DNA of 64,000 nucleotides, from the NCBI GenBank assembly GCA_004151065.3, contig NWUY0304821840.1, positions 1-64,000 of the forward strand, in the 5' to 3' direction. Position 1 is the stretch's first letter. The number at the start of each line of letters is the position of its first letter. The DNA comes from Larix sibirica (Eukaryota; Streptophyta; Pinopsida; Pinales; Pinaceae). Shown one piece after another: positions 1 to 12,932 of this stretch. Under the pieces are notes generated by a model. That model saw nothing but the letters and a program-made list of their open reading frames with translations, had not been told where the DNA came from and did no database searches. The translations under genes and the position numbers were made by a program.

Positions 1-2740
1 GCTATAAAACGCGTCGTTAGCATGGGTCGAGTATGAATGTTCCATCGTGGTGGCTAACTATAATTTATATTAGGCAAGTAGATTCCTTCGAGCATGTTTG
101 GTGATTGGATCAATTCCATTCCTAATGCCGGTGCTGCTCTGCTTCTTCTAAGATGAAAGTCCTGGATTAGGCATCCTCCATGACAAAATTGTCCTAGGTT
201 GTCCGGTCTTGATAGGAGAGTAAGAAGGGTGGGTGGAATGTTATGTATCCATATGGTAAAGCTATTCTGGGTGGACTTAAAGGTTGGTAACAGTCAAATC
301 CCGCCCTGGTGTTGTTAAAAGAAAGCAAAAGTGTGATATGATATTATATATGTAATAAGAGAGATTCCTCTCTCAAAATATCTAAAAGCCGGTCCGGTTG
401 ATGCAAAAAAGCGCTTCCAAATGGGGTAAAAACCACTCACTATTCATCTGGTGAGGCACGTTTTCTAAATCAATAAAAGTTGTGTTGTTGGGGGGGTACG
501 ACCTGTCTGTTCCAATTGGCTTTTTCCCACTCCCACCCGGTTCCCCGGTCGATGCCCTAGTGCAGCAATAGACTCCCAGCCATGCCGATTGGGCCTATTG
601 CAAATTCTCACGTTTAGTTTCAATTCATATTTTTGAATTGTTGAACCCATTGTTTGGGGGGGTGCGATATAATCCCATTGAGTGTCATAAATAGTGTTTG
701 TCTTTACTGAACTTGATGACTTTCATAATTCCCTACGCCTTGGGGGTGCATTCATATCATCCTAAAGTAAAGGGGGCGTAGCGAACTTGCTCAAAGTAGG
801 GCTGGCTTCCTTTCCTTTCCTCTCGAAAGGTTCGTTCATAAAGAATCCCAGGAGAACCCTTTAATCCTTTCCATGCACGCATGGATCCACCCACATTCCT
901 AAATAAGAGTATGGTCCCCCACGACCTACCCCACCCAATGAGTCTGAATTCGACGCTACGTGCCTGGTCCAAATGACTTGGCTTCCCCCGGTCCCCTGAT
1001 TGATCGATATCGATTTCACCCTCCCTCGTTCGATCAAGCAATAGACGACGAGCCATGTCCTGAAGCAAGATCTAAAAGCCATGCCATGTCTGTTCGGTCA
1101 ATTCCGAAAACGTCCTGAGATGCGATTTGAGCTCTATAAAATCCGTTGTTTCCGTGGGTTGCATAATCCTTTGCACTCGCATTTTTCTGTAGCAAACTGG
1201 ATGAATCTGTAATTGTCCCTCCGCCTTGGGCCTGGACGCCATAATCTGAAAGTAAGGGGGGCTTACTTCAAATATTCTCAGATGCATGCTTTGATAAAGC
1301 AAACTCTCGTGTTTCGGGGGTCATAGGCATCTGATTCATTCGGGTCTAAAACTGTAATTTTTAGTAAGCGAAATTGATTCATTTATTGATGTAAGGTGAT
1401 TCCCTTCTCTAAGGCCAGAGGGCCGCAGCATAAGAAGCTTAGGCGGGTTAGGTCAAAACCTCTTCTAAGTCAATTATCCGAGGAGCAAGTTGGTTCCATT
1501 CGGGGGTGGTTCTGTTGTTTATATTAAAAAACCTCTCCTTTTAGTCGAGCGGCTCCGCCCTTCTGAAATGCATGTTTTTCTAAGGCTCACCTCCGTTTGG
1601 ACAAGGTTGGAGGCATCATAATATACCAGGGTAAGTAACTAGATTGTTAAGTAGGCAAATAGCAGATTGAGAGCATATGAGTACATGGTGATTCCATCCT
1701 CTAGGGCAGGGTAAAGCATCACGAGGTAGCAGCGGGTGTAAACCCTATGAAAAGTCCATTGGGCACCCTCAAAGCAAGTTGAGCAAAGCAAGTTGAGTCT
1801 TTTGGGGTTTACTTCGTTCAATCAAGCAACGACTAGCCAGACATGCCGGTTGGTTCTCGAAAAACGTTCTGAAATGCAGTTTGAAATCGCTCTGCGCCTC
1901 GTTTCTCTGGGTCCAACTGGTATTCTTCTTCATCCATCCGGGTTGAGAAACCGCATGAATTTTCTAATAGTAAAATAGCTAATTTAATATATTCATCCAT
2001 CAAATCAGGCAGTTCCAAGGCTCAGTCTCTGCTGTAAGTTTCCCAGGATCTCTTCTTAAGTGCTAGCTGTATAGAATTATCAATCTGGTAATTCCAACCT
2101 GTGTCTCATAAGTTCTGACTATAGAGAATCCAGTCCGGCAGTTAAACGAGATCAGGTAAAGGTAAACCCCATCTCGGGACCATCATCCTCGAAGGAGCAC
2201 GGGAAACTACGACAAGTAATCAGCTAATAATGACTATCCATAAATCAAATCATGGAGAGTTCGGAAGAATCAAAATATGAAAGATTTAGGGGCGGAGCGA
2301 ACTTCGCTGTGTGGCGTTAAAATTTGAAAGAGGATATATGATCTGGGTCGCTAAATTGAATTTTTAAGTAGTAAAATCGACGTGCGAAGCATTTAAGATT
2401 CTTCCATCTAATTAGGGCAGGGAGAAAGGAGGTGCATAGCAATAAGATTCTAATATTAAGGCACTTAGATTAGGTTGGTCCGGTTGAGACAAATAAACCT
2501 ATTCTGAAATGCATGTTTGGCTAAAGTGAACCCTTGTTTGGAGGGTTTCCGAGTATGATTTATCCATTTGGGTTGCTCTGTATTGTGTATAGGTAAATTG
2601 ATTCTATGTAATTGTCCCTCTGCCTTTCTTTCTTTGGCCTGGGGCGCCTGCCCCGCTCTAGTGGTTTAAAGAAAATTATATATAAAGAATACCCGGATCT
2701 TATAATAAGTTCTGGCTGAATCCATAAGTTCCCACGCGCT
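1..2740. repeat. Decayed interspersed repeat tract (family A), non-coding
   Basis: A loose motif, CCGGTTG followed by a purine-rich stretch, AAACGTTCTGAAATGCA and GTTTG, recurs at about 388-420, 1080-1128, 1541-1580, 1840-1883 and 2475-2520. Copies differ by many substitutions, so this is an old, eroded repeat tract. Open frames here overlap on both strands and resemble nothing known. 1532-1562 also carries an inverted copy of a 31-bp repeat found again at 12902. Confidence 0.55.
1532..1562 (-). repeat. 31-bp dispersed repeat, inverted copy
   Basis: The reverse complement of these 31 bases (AAGGGCGGAGCCGCTCG... to GGAGAGG) is identical to 12902-12932. A diverged direct copy lies at 5953-5982. 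The short, exact match fits the small dispersed repeats that support occasional recombination in plant mitochondrial genomes. Confidence 0.9.
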
Positions 2741-2747
2741 ACGATTC

Positions 2748-3420
2748 AACTTGGTTGTTCTTGTGCCACCCACCTACTGAAATTCCTCCAATCTAGTAAG
2801 TAAACTTAGCAGCTTCTGTTCATATGAATGCTGAAAGTGCCGACCCGAAGAAAGAATAGTAGTGCCCGTTGCATATTAAAAGAAAGGTTCGGTTATAAGG
2901 TGATATGGGGTGGTTCTCAAGAAGATGATCCAAAGAGTGAAGGTGCCCAAGAATATACGACTAAAGATAAGGTGGGGTTTTAGTGGAGTAGGAGGAAACA
3001 CTTAAGTAAAGGCAATTAGGCATAGAAAGATTAAATAGTCATCAAGTTGAAAGTGCCTAAGGCAAGCCGCCCGTCCAATAACGAATGGGTAAGAGAGGTT
3101 GGTAAAGAGGCAAAAGGTGGTTCAGGCACTTCCTGATATGAAAGGAAAGGCAAGTATGCATATCCTCTACTAGCAATGCTGTCTGTCTTAATTAATGGAG
3201 CAGTAGCCACTAAGCATGAATGAAGCAAGTGTAAAGGGATAGGTAGTTTGAGGTAGTCTAGTGGGTAAATAGAAAAGGGTAGTTGGTAACGGTAAAGGTA
3301 AAGGCAAGGCAAGGCAGGGTACAGGGTTGTTCATAGCAAGACACCTCCTAAGAATCTATCACAAGTGTGATGGAAGCCTGTGCAATGCTGTATGGAAGCC
3401 CGTCCAAAAGCTCTCCTCTA
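2748..3420. repeat. Repeat family B, copy 1
   Basis: The copy contains three landmarks in order. At 2752 is GGTTGTTCTTGTGCCACCC followed by a CTACTGAAATTCC block. At about 3211 is ACTAAGCATGAATGAAGC, followed by AGGTAGTCTAGTGGGTAAATAG. At 3345 is CACCTCCTAAGAATCTATCAC, ending in GGAAGCCCGTCC. All three recur with substitutions in 20820-21700, and parts recur at 24490-24720 and 33960-34560. The order of landmarks suggests one unit of roughly 650 bp and the start of a second. A short run of AAGGCAAGGC-type repeats sits at 3299-3318. No gene was recognised. Confidence 0.7.
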
Positions 3421-5952
3421 TTGGAAGCTCCGCCCCTTTGCCGAGCTCTTTGAGGGTAAGAAAGAAATCAAGGGTGATGTAACGAAGACGTCAACCCTCC
3501 GTCTCTCTTGCTCTACTCGTGTGTGAGTTATGTACTCTCCTCATGCCAAGCCCGTCAACCCCCGAAACACGAAGGTCTTATATAGATCAAACCGCATATT
3601 ACAATGTTTTTAAATTGATGGACCAATATTACTTTTATATCTTGCTTGAAGGGAGGGACGAAGTGCGGATTCTCATTACCCCATCCCCTTGGCTCAGTTG
3701 GACAGCTCTGTTGGTGTAGTGTGGTGGGGATCGTTGGAACTGCCGCCTTCTTTCATTGATTCGCTAAAGCCAGAACTTCAGCAGAGAGCATGTACAAGCG
3801 AACTTGGGTGGGCACGAAGAACATTGCGATTTCACCTTTCTGCTACGCCTCTGCCTACTTATATAGCGGATAGTGTATTAGAGCCTCCTAGCTTATTCCT
3901 GGCTGGATCATTCGCATTGATTATTTCCCTTCCTTGCGGATTCCTCCCATTGGGTCACTGTAGTAAGAAGGAGTTTTTTCCCATTATAGTTTCTTTGAAT
4001 GTACAAGTTAAACAATAGATGCGAGTCTCACATGTTCGTACCAAAGTATGTATGTAGCGTAGCTGTAGCGCACAGTGCCCTACCTCTACCCTATCGGCGG
4101 AAAACCTCATCGTAGGTCCCTATCGGTAGTGTAACCTAACCTCGTCGTTTCTCTCCTATCAGTTGGTTGTGGAATCTCTTCAATTGTAAGCTCCATTTGA
4201 AATGGATGGTATAGTTCAGTAAGAAAAAAGAAATAAAAAACATGTATTTTGAAACTGGTTGTTTATTTAGGGAATGGGTAGGTGCAAAATGGGTAAGTGC
4301 TAAGAGGATCACACCACACCTATTAAAATGGGACTGGACACTGGAGGTCTGGAACCCAACCCAGAGCTCTCTATTTAGTTTAGTTAGCTGCTTTCCGGGG
4401 CTATTTATTTAGTTCATGAATCCTGCTGGCTATATTAGTTCATAAGGAATAGGAATCATGATGATGGCCTTTCAGATAGAAACTATATGAAATGGTATAG
4501 TTCATTCACAAGAATCTCCATTTTCTATAGTAGGATGAGGCAGATTGAACCGAAAAAGGAGGTTTTGGATCAGGATAAACGCCGAATGAACGAAGGTTTG
4601 GGAATCTGTCCACGCGAAGATGAAATGTGGACAGTGGCTATAGTGCATGGGCTTATACTCTAGCAGATAGGTAAGAGGCATCCAATAATAGCAGCAGCAT
4701 AGTTTACATGGGGCCTTCATAGAAAGCATAGTTTATATATGGACACAACCTTCTTAGTGCATGTGGACTATAGCTACTAACTACTAGGAGTGGCAATAAA
4801 GTTCATTATGTTTTTTCTCTGGGCTATGGCAGGCGGTGAACAGTGGATAAGGTATCCCCCAGGCGGCAGCTCACAATCCCGTGTATTGGCTCTGCGGCAT
4901 CGGCTCTGCGGCAGCTGACATTGTCCCCCGCCCGGTATTGGCCAGCAGGGTGGGGACTTCCCATCCTGGGATCTACACCATAGAGAGAGAGTTTTAATAA
5001 ATAGAATTGAAAAAGGAAATAAAAAGACAGTGAAAAATGTGTTGCTTTATTAAAACGGAATTAACATCAGCTTCAGCTTCATGAAAAATTTTGGCATTGA
5101 TAGTTTATGCACGTAGGTATAGGTTTATTCTCCGGATTATTAGATAAGCTAGTAGAAAATATTGAAACAAACTTATATTAAAACTAACCATTGTGGATTA
5201 GCGGGCCTAGCAGATTCTAGCGGAAAATAGTGTCCCATAGGCGCGGCGAAGTACCAGCATATAGTGAAGAGCAACACCTGGCAATCATAGGGGGATTAGT
5301 TCCGTGCCTACTTAGTTCATCTACACTACCAGCTAGAGCTTTTTGTATGGGAATCGGGATCAACACAATGGACAAGGTAAACGTATCTATGGCGATATAT
5401 TGTATGTTAAGCGGGCACATACAACTGGCACGCATGAACAACTTGGCACGAATTTTGAGTTGTTTGTAGATCAAGTTTGTTGGAGTAGGATTTGTAGGAT
5501 GTAGTAGTTCTGTCTGCTATGGCAAGTTCTGCTGGTGAGTTCTCCCACCCAACAACTAGGTCTTCTCCTTATTGAAAAGGGCACAACAAGAAGCTTATTT
5601 GCTAGAGCTCCATGATGGGTTACTAAAATTGTCATTATATATTTGAAATGTGATTTATATTGAGGTTGCGTAAGCATGCTCGACCATAAGGGAGAGGAAA
5701 ATTGTGAATTTGGCTTTGATGTGGATGAAGGGAAGGCAGGCTGGGTTCGGCAACGTAGCTAAGACAATGAGTGCTGATAAGTTGAAGTGTAAGGTGAATG
5801 ACTGAGAGGGCTAGGGTGGCTAGTAAGTGCAATGCGGTAGGTACTTTAGCCTTCGGCAGGTGGCTTCAAAGTGTTCAAAGTGTGAGTCCTATAGTTAGAG
5901 GGAATCTTTACAAAGTAAAAGTACTTAGAACTGGGATCAAGACTATACCAAA
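3421..5952. other. Non-coding stretch, nothing recognised
   Basis: No known mitochondrial gene, tRNA or mobile element was recognised on either strand. The open frames at 3689-4018 and 5217-5832 are short, overlap antisense frames and match nothing I know. Much of 4200-4750 is AT-rich, with short repeated phrases such as ATGGTATAGTTCA (4211 and 4492). Confidence 0.6.
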
Positions 5953-5982
5953 GTGCGGGGCTGCTCGACTAAAAGGAGAGGG
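5953..5982 (+). repeat. Diverged copy of the 31-bp dispersed repeat
   Basis: GTGCGGGGCTGCTCGACTAA followed by AAGGAGAGGG differs by a few bases from the sequence at 12902-12932 and from the inverted copy at 1532-1562. The block CTCGACTAAAAGGAGAGG is fully conserved. Confidence 0.75.
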
Positions 5983-6674
5983 ACTCTTTCCAAAGTACAT
6001 TCCTTAGGCACCCTTCTTTTTATCCTACTCGACTCCCCATAAAAGCCTTCTAAAAGCCTTCTTTCTTCCTTGCCTTCTTTCATGTTTGTGCCTGCTACCC
6101 TGTTTTATTTACCTTTTTCCACTGCTGACAAAACTTAGTTATTTAACCGGCTGCTTGCTTCACTTACTTACACCTGTTGTATTTACTTGATCAGCCCACT
6201 TATTGGATCCTACAAAAAACTATTAATTCACTAGTTTGAACTAGGAATAACATTTTTTGATAAAGTCCGAAGTATCATTCCTCTCGCGGGCACTAAATAC
6301 ATATTATTTTCACTATATATACGTGTTCATATACAATATAGGGGAAGCTGTCGAAAAAACTGAGAAGCAAATTGAGTAAATGCTTGTTGCATAAAAGAAT
6401 TTATTATCGTTGGATGCACCCTACTGGGATGGACCACAATAGCTTAAAAGCCTTGTTAGAAGGGAGTATAATAAGAGGTAGGTGCACAAAAAAGAAATCA
6501 TCCATAAAACTATATAGCTTCTTGCTGACGCTGGCCTCTCTAGCTGCTTATTCGTCGCTTACGCGCTTAGTGTACTTATTTTGCTGCTTTAGCTAGAGTT
6601 ATTAGAAGTAGTACTACACCTACCCACTATCTGCTTTCTTTATTTTGAAGAGTTTATAAGTAAGAGGCTTCTAG

Positions 6675-6702
6675 ACGACCCGGAGGTGATGAGGGGGTGA
6701 GG
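6675..6702 (+). repeat. 28-bp dispersed repeat, copy 1
   Basis: ACGACCCGGAGGTGATGAGG followed by GGGTGAGG is identical to 17493-17520. The shorter core CTACGACCCGGAGG recurs at 40474-40487, and GACCCGGAGGG occurs near 33130. The 34-bp repeat starts only 33 bases downstream of this copy. Confidence 0.9.
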
Positions 6703-6734
6703 AGCGAGGATACGAGCACTCAACCATCGGGAGA

Positions 6735-6768
6735 GGAGCGAAGCCGCTTGTCCTTCCGAGGGCAAGGA
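6735..6768 (+). repeat. 34-bp dispersed repeat, copy 1
   Basis: GGAGCGAAGCCGCTTGTCCT followed by TCCGAGGGCAAGGA is identical to 18051-18084. A partial inverted relative lies at about 24074-24094 (TTGTTCTCGGAAGGACAAGC). Confidence 0.92.
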
Positions 6769-9700
6769 ACTTTATCTAATATTGTATTTGGAGCCAACCA
6801 TGTCGGTTCCTTAATGATGAGCATATACATTCTAGGTTCCATACAATGCCATACAATCTTTATTTTGTCTGAATGCCATTTCAGGAGCTTTCCTAGTTGG
6901 TTGGAGAGCATACTACCGCCATATCCCCCATGAGGATGAAGCATCATGAGGATGAAGCTAACCGCAGATACGAGACACCGGACTGTGTGTGTGTGTTCCC
7001 GCTGGCCGAGACCGCCCCCACCCAATAAGTACTTAATCATGCTGTTCATGCTGTTACATTACTACTTTTCCACTATATGTACGAACATGGTTCCTATACA
7101 CACTACGTACGGAACACAGATAATGGATGAGAGGTTCCACTACCTATAGGGGTTGGCACAATCAGGTGAGGTCAGGTGAGTTAGGCCAATAGTTGGTGAC
7201 TCATTCCGGGATGCCGTCGAACTTAAATAGGCAGGACTGGACATAGACGTGGAACATGAAGACATGGTCGTTATGCCCTTGTGATGATACCGTTATTCCC
7301 TGGTTAGCACATAGTCAGCAGTTAGCTTAGACAGAGCTATTTTGTGTTATATACGTAGTTAGGCTGGGTTCGACACTTTTAATAAAATTGAGAATAATGG
7401 GCTTAAGTACAGGCGCGAAGCCGTTAGGCATAGGCAGATACAATTGTAAAAACTATGAAAAATGCATTAGGGAAGTAAATAGGCACAAGTCAGTAAATAC
7501 TTAAAGCTACACTAACCCCTGTTAAAGGTAGTAAATTGTCCAACCAACCACTGGGGACCTTCTTTCAATGCTCGGCTCGGGAGACCCTATGGCTGCGGCT
7601 ACTCACTCGGCCCCGTCCCGGAAAAGGTCAACGTAGAGATGCGCAATATCATATTTGGATTCTTCCCCCTGCCCCTTTTGTTGATGCTCCATTGGATCAC
7701 AGGAGTAAACCCCCATATGGTATTGGATTAGTCCCATTTACTTACCATTCAATAACAAAGGTTGGGTAAGGTGGTTAGAAAGGGCGGTTGGTAGCAGGCA
7801 TTAAATGTTTGATTTTGCGGTGAAGTGCTTGCATAATTACTAAAATGATATGCAATGACATTTATAATAAAATGAGCCCGGCCAGAAGCTGCATAGCCAC
7901 TTAAAAGCGTGTTGGAAGCGGTTGTTAAACCGGAAGGGAGGACGTTCGACAACAAAACACTTGCTGAAATAGCCTTACTTGTTACGGCACTTAGACCTTG
8001 AGTATCACCTTTTGCCGGAAGGATTACACTGTTGTTTTACCTATTGCTACTAAGGAACCACCTACCCCGTCTTTTTAATAACCTTTAAAGATCGGACGGA
8101 TCCATTACCGGAACTTATATCTTGGAAGGCAGGCCTTGCTTAGGTGAGTTTGCGCTTAGACCCGTTGTATTAACTACTTTTTTTCCTTCTCCTTTCAAAC
8201 CAAAACGAGATCTATCTCCGTAGGGGAGAAGAACGTTTTGATCCCGTGCACTTACTTCTATTTGCTATTTTCTTTCTTTCCAAGATGCACAAGAAGATTC
8301 GGGCATTCACCGGATGGGGATGTTTCTCATTTTGACATTTGACAACCGTTACGAAATCCTCTTATATGACATTCATTACGTTAGCATCTGTCTGCCTTTT
8401 CGTGCGTTTAGGATAGGGGAACCACCAAAAGAAAATCCAGAGGGGATAAATAAATAGGGGAGGGCAGTTTATGAATCGATGCTAAGGAGTCAAAATCGCC
8501 TTTAAATAAATAGTAAGTAAGGCCACCCCCCCTCTCTTAATAAAAGTGCACCTTTCAATAAAGTTTATATTATGTATGTGATAACGATCTCCCCTATGAC
8601 AGAAATAAGCGGATGAGTTGTTAAGAAGTGAATTCTGGTCTCGATCAGCCCGGAGATTAATGTGCTCATGAATCGGGGCAAAGAGAATAAGTGGGGAATA
8701 GGGACTCGACAAATAAATGGGCTTCGCGTTCGATCTGAGGCCTTTTTTTGTTTTAGGAAGCATTCTGAATAAGGCGATGAAAGGAATGGATTTTGGGATT
8801 CAGGCATGTTTAAAGTAAGAGGGAACTCCTTCTTATTTCCGAGAGCTGAAAAGCAGAGGAATAAGTTCAAGCTGTGTTCCCGAACCGTAGATCAGGGGGA
8901 ACACAGATGTAAAGTAGTGAGTGACACAAGGAAGGGTCAAAGAGGGGTGTGAACAACTACCTATGAGTAAGAGTAGAAGTATAATATGGGTTTCGGGTTT
9001 TCTCATTAATAAAGTACTCGTTCATATGGGCACAGTCGGCTGCTATAGCTCATCCGAAGCAAGCTAAAGTATTGCTCTTCCTTCTCCGTGGCACAAGGAT
9101 CTTTACCCAATTTATTATCACGGAATCAATATAGGGATTACCAAGTCTCATTGTCGTAACACCCCCCCAGTCCGTGCACTACTGTGGTGTGGGGCCCTAT
9201 AGATTATATGCGATAATGCGGGCAAAATGTGAACGGGGCACTATTGATCGAAAAAGAACCATCCCTCTCCAATATTCCTCCGTCGCCTGCCTTTTTTGCT
9301 TAAACTAACTATGGAAGCGGCAATAAAATCATCACTTGAAATAAATGATCGTTCCCGCCCGATCATCGAAATGGAGAAATACATAGTGCAACATAGTTAA
9401 TAAACGCTACAAGAATTCATTTAATGATTGAGTTCAGAATAATAAGAAGGAGAGCTTTACTCCCTGTGTCTCGTTCCTTGCCGCCTTATAATGATCGTGG
9501 CAATCTAAGATTTAAGGAAGATGGGGAGTGGTCGCGGCAATGCGGCGGGAGTTCTAACCTCGTTGATGGAAGTTCAGCCGGCTAAATTAGCTTCTACAGA
9601 GCTTGAACGTTCCTCGCTCTCCTACCTCGGCGAGCCATCCTTCCTCGCTCGTGACTCCGAAATTGTTTCTCTTTCCAGAGCTTGAGCGCTCCTTGCTCTT

Positions 9701-11539
9701 TACTCTTGCTGAATCAGATCGGACAGCTGGATCGGGCCCATTATTAACCTTGTGGATCAGATCGGATGGTTATATTTTGGATTATGGAAAAAAGCTCACT
9801 GGCTTGGGATTGCTGGGAAGAAGTTTCTCTCTAACCACCGTATATGACAAGGAAGCAGTTATTAAACAAACAAGTGAGTACCCCACCCCGGTTGGAAGCG
9901 AGGAAGAAAGCGGGGGAGCTAACACTTATGTTGGATGGATGGGATTGGCTTTGAGGTTTTCCATGCGTGCTTCCCTCGAAACAACGACCGCTAGAGATAG
10001 AGCGGGCGGATTTACTTGCCTCAGAACAAATAGTAACTGCATACTTTACGTCTTTTAGGGACCTACCCCCAAAAAAAGCTAGAGCTTACTTTAAACAAAC
10101 GAGGAGCACTGGAAGCAGCTTACCTGGAGAAAGAACTCCGCCTACTTACCTTGCCTTTACAATCACTGGTGTTGAGTGAACGGACATCCAGAGACCACTG
10201 TTGTATTTTCCATGAGCAGATGGATCGTGCGTGGGTGCTTGGGGTAAGAAGGATTTCTCATTGAGCTTACCTTCATGAACAAGAAATTAGACGGCTGCTT
10301 GTACCGCTTTCCTTAGAGACTGACCCTGACAAAACCCATGCGTGTAGGACGCTAAGAGCGGGCCCGAACAACACTTGACTTGAAACAAACGGGCCTTCCT
10401 TTGTTGGGTAGCCTACTTACAACCACCGCTATTGACTGAAATCAGACCTGCCTCGCGTGGGGAACGAACGATGAACCCCACCACTATGAAACGAAGACCT
10501 GCCTCGCGTGGGTTAGTCCCTGATAACGAATTACAAATGTCTAGTCGCGTGGGGAGGGACCCCGATTAAACCATTTCATATTGAGGAACAACGGACGGAG
10601 CTTACCTCAGGATAGTAATTTGCATATATCTTATTTTGGACTTTCCTGAACACTACCACTACGGCCTTTACTCTTAGACTGCCTGACACTACCAATAGGA
10701 TCTTGAATCTTCTCGAATACCAGACTTTTTAAAGCATTCTTTTGCCATGATCTTTTCATAGACATACATTCTAGTTCACTTCTCTTTCGAACTGAATGGA
10801 TTTCTTTTTAGGCGGCGAATGTGGGGCTATAGAACGCTAGGAGTAAAGACATACATACATATAGGCTACGAGTTGGAGAAGGGGCCTACCCTCCATCCAT
10901 CCATAATTGCGAGCTAAGGGAAGGTCAGGTCTCGGAAACTCTCTCTCCAATCGATCGATGCACAAACAAGCGTGACAGGAAGGAAACTATCTCTCTTGCC
11001 TAACTCCTGCCTAACCTTGCCTACCCTCATTCATCCTTCCATCCATCGTCCATCTACGTTCGTCCTACTCCTTTAAGATCTATCCTTCCCTTCCTTCTTT
11101 ATTCCCGGCAGTCCTTTTGATAAGTGGGATTTGAAGAAAGAGAAAGTGGCAAAGTGGCTTAGAGTAGCTGCCAGTGATGTATCCTGACCCTGTCCTTCCT
11201 TCCTTTCCACCGCCCTCCCTACTGCGAGCCACCCATATTGATGTACTAGTGTTGGTTGTCAGAATCAATGCTGTATCTGTTGTGAGAATGTCAATCTCTA
11301 TATGGTATGGTATGGATGGAGCCCAGATGATGCTAGAGTTGCTTGAAGGCATTGGGGTAAGTTAGGTGGGGAAAGGCAAGCACGCAGCGGTCGCCGTTCG
11401 AAGGGAAGCACTAGGTATAGGCGGTCGTTCCAAGGCCAACCTAGCAGTTTAATTTCTTATTAAGGAGGATGCAATAACCTTGCTCATCCCATGGTGAAGT
11501 TAGGAAAAAAAATACCATCCATGTGATACCATCCACGAA

Positions 11540-11920
11540 GTTTTTGATCATGACTTTAGCATTCATAGCCTTGCTATGGGCTATGCTTCAATTCATAAGA
11601 TTCCTATGGCATGCCTTTACATCTATTAATATTGCAATCCTATGCTTAATCCCCATGAGGTCCAGTGCCCAGGTGGGCACATTGTTTCTTATTTTTACTA
11701 CCGAGGTAGAGACCTAGGTCTTATACTAAAAATACTCTATGATCTCATCCAGGTAAGTCCATACTTATCCATAGATATTTTCAAACTCAACAAAGTAACA
11801 CAAGTGTTCCGTAATCTTAGGGGCATCCTCAATGATGTTGTTCCATGATGTGCTTTCAGTGCTCCTATATTTGTCGTCAACTTGGTGTATTCAATAAAAT
11901 CATCATACATTTTTTCCACA
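11540..11920 (-). pseudogene. Unidentified protein-like remnant
   Basis: On the minus strand an open piece (11919-11737) gives DFIEYTKLTTNIGALKAHHG. A second frame then reads NNIIEDAPKITEHLCYFVEF, VWTYLDEIIEYF and IRNNVPTWALDLMGIKHRIA with only a few stops. The balanced composition and frame-shift pattern look like a dead protein-coding insert, perhaps nuclear. I recognise no domain and cannot name a family. It could still be chance. Confidence 0.3.
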
Positions 11921-12004
11921 CATGCTTGTCTTCTTGGGTGCTCACTAGCTCAACTTTTACTTTTTTTTATAGAGATTTCAGGGCCTCATCCAACTTTGCT
12001 GGGC

Positions 12005-12170
12005 TCACTCACCTGGGAATACTCAGCTAAACCCCACTTGCCTGGGACTAGCTCACCCACTTGGGCTCGCTTGGCTCCTGCTCTATTGGCTTGGCTTCAC
12101 ACACTTGCCTGGACCTACAATTGTTACCTGGGCCTACAACAACCTGCCACCTGGGTTCCTGCCCACCAAT
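12005..12170 (+). repeat. Decayed minisatellite with a CACTTGCCTGGG-like unit
   Basis: CACCTGGGAATACTC, CACTTGCCTGGGACTAG, CACCCACTTGGGCTCG, CACACTTGCCTGGACCTAC, TTACCTGGGCCTAC and CACCTGGGTTCCTG follow one another at irregular 20-40 base spacing. The open frame covering it is a by-product of the repeat. Confidence 0.6.
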
Positions 12171-12901
12171 GACTACACCATGCATCACAGACAGCTAAGT
12201 TGGTTGGGTTGTGCTTATTACACTTAGCTGCTTATATACGTTATTACTTCGGGTTACCGAAGTTTAGTGTTGCTTCGGATTTACTTTTTGAACTTGATTT
12301 AGCCATAGACCCCATGTTCCCTACAGATGTTACCAACTGCTTTCCACCTACACGAACTTCCAAAACTCGTAACCTCCTATCTCCCCACACCTTACATCTT
12401 GACAAGCTCACCTCACTCCCTGTGCTATATACCCTTGTTCCCAACGGATCGAGGGAGGTTCGCTGGTTGGTCGATGTTACCCCCGTTGGAGGAAGGAAGG
12501 AATGAATGGGGTTACCACTAAAGTCGAGGAGGTTACCCGATTTAGTAAAGAGGTTAAGGATGTTCACTGGCCAATGTTCACTTATTTATGTTCCCTGATG
12601 GGTGGAATTTATCGAACCCCTCAAAATGAGGTTCTTACAGTAGGCTATTTATCAAATGAGAAATTAGCTTTATTTCAACTTGCCTTTTTATCTAGTAGTG
12701 AGAAGTAGTTCAATCTCTTGCCGTTCTAATTCATTATTATAATAAGTTGTCATCTTGTCCAACCAACAAAAAAGTTGTGCCTGCCCTGACCGAACCTTAG
12801 GCCTTAAAAAAAGATATTTATATCTTTATATATCTATTTTTTTAAGGCTTTAACTCGGCTTTCAATACAGCGTTACTTTATCTTTCTATTTTTCAGACTT
12901 A

Positions 12902-12932
12902 AAGGGCGGAGCCGCTCGACTAAAAGGAGAGG
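12902..12932 (+). repeat. 31-bp dispersed repeat, direct copy
   Basis: This is the exact reverse complement of 1532-1562 and a close relative of 5953-5982. Confidence 0.9.

Larger units (their letters stand above)
5983..9000. other. Non-coding stretch containing two short dispersed repeats
   Basis: Nothing coding was recognised. 6675-6702 and 6735-6768 are dispersed repeats, listed separately. Frames in 6697-7149 exist on both strands and are best explained as chance. The rest is unassigned. Confidence 0.6.
9001..12901. other. Non-coding stretch, with one weakly coding-like segment and one decayed tandem
   Basis: No known gene was recognised. 9600-10060 holds an open frame of 151 codons with no recognisable domain. 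10440-10560 shows a decayed repeat of GACCTGCCTCGCGTGGG (near 10447 and 10496, weaker at about 10539). 11540-11920 reads protein-like on the minus strand, and 12005-12170 is a decayed minisatellite; both are listed separately. Confidence 0.55.

Noticed and set aside
3675-3735. GGCTCAGTTGGACAGC phrase resembling a tRNA D-arm
   Set aside because: No matching acceptor, anticodon or T arms can be folded around it.
9603-10058. 151-codon plus-strand frame
   Set aside because: Translation shows no domain, and the region has internally repeated phrases (GAGCTTGAACGTTCC, GAGCTTGAGCGCTCC).
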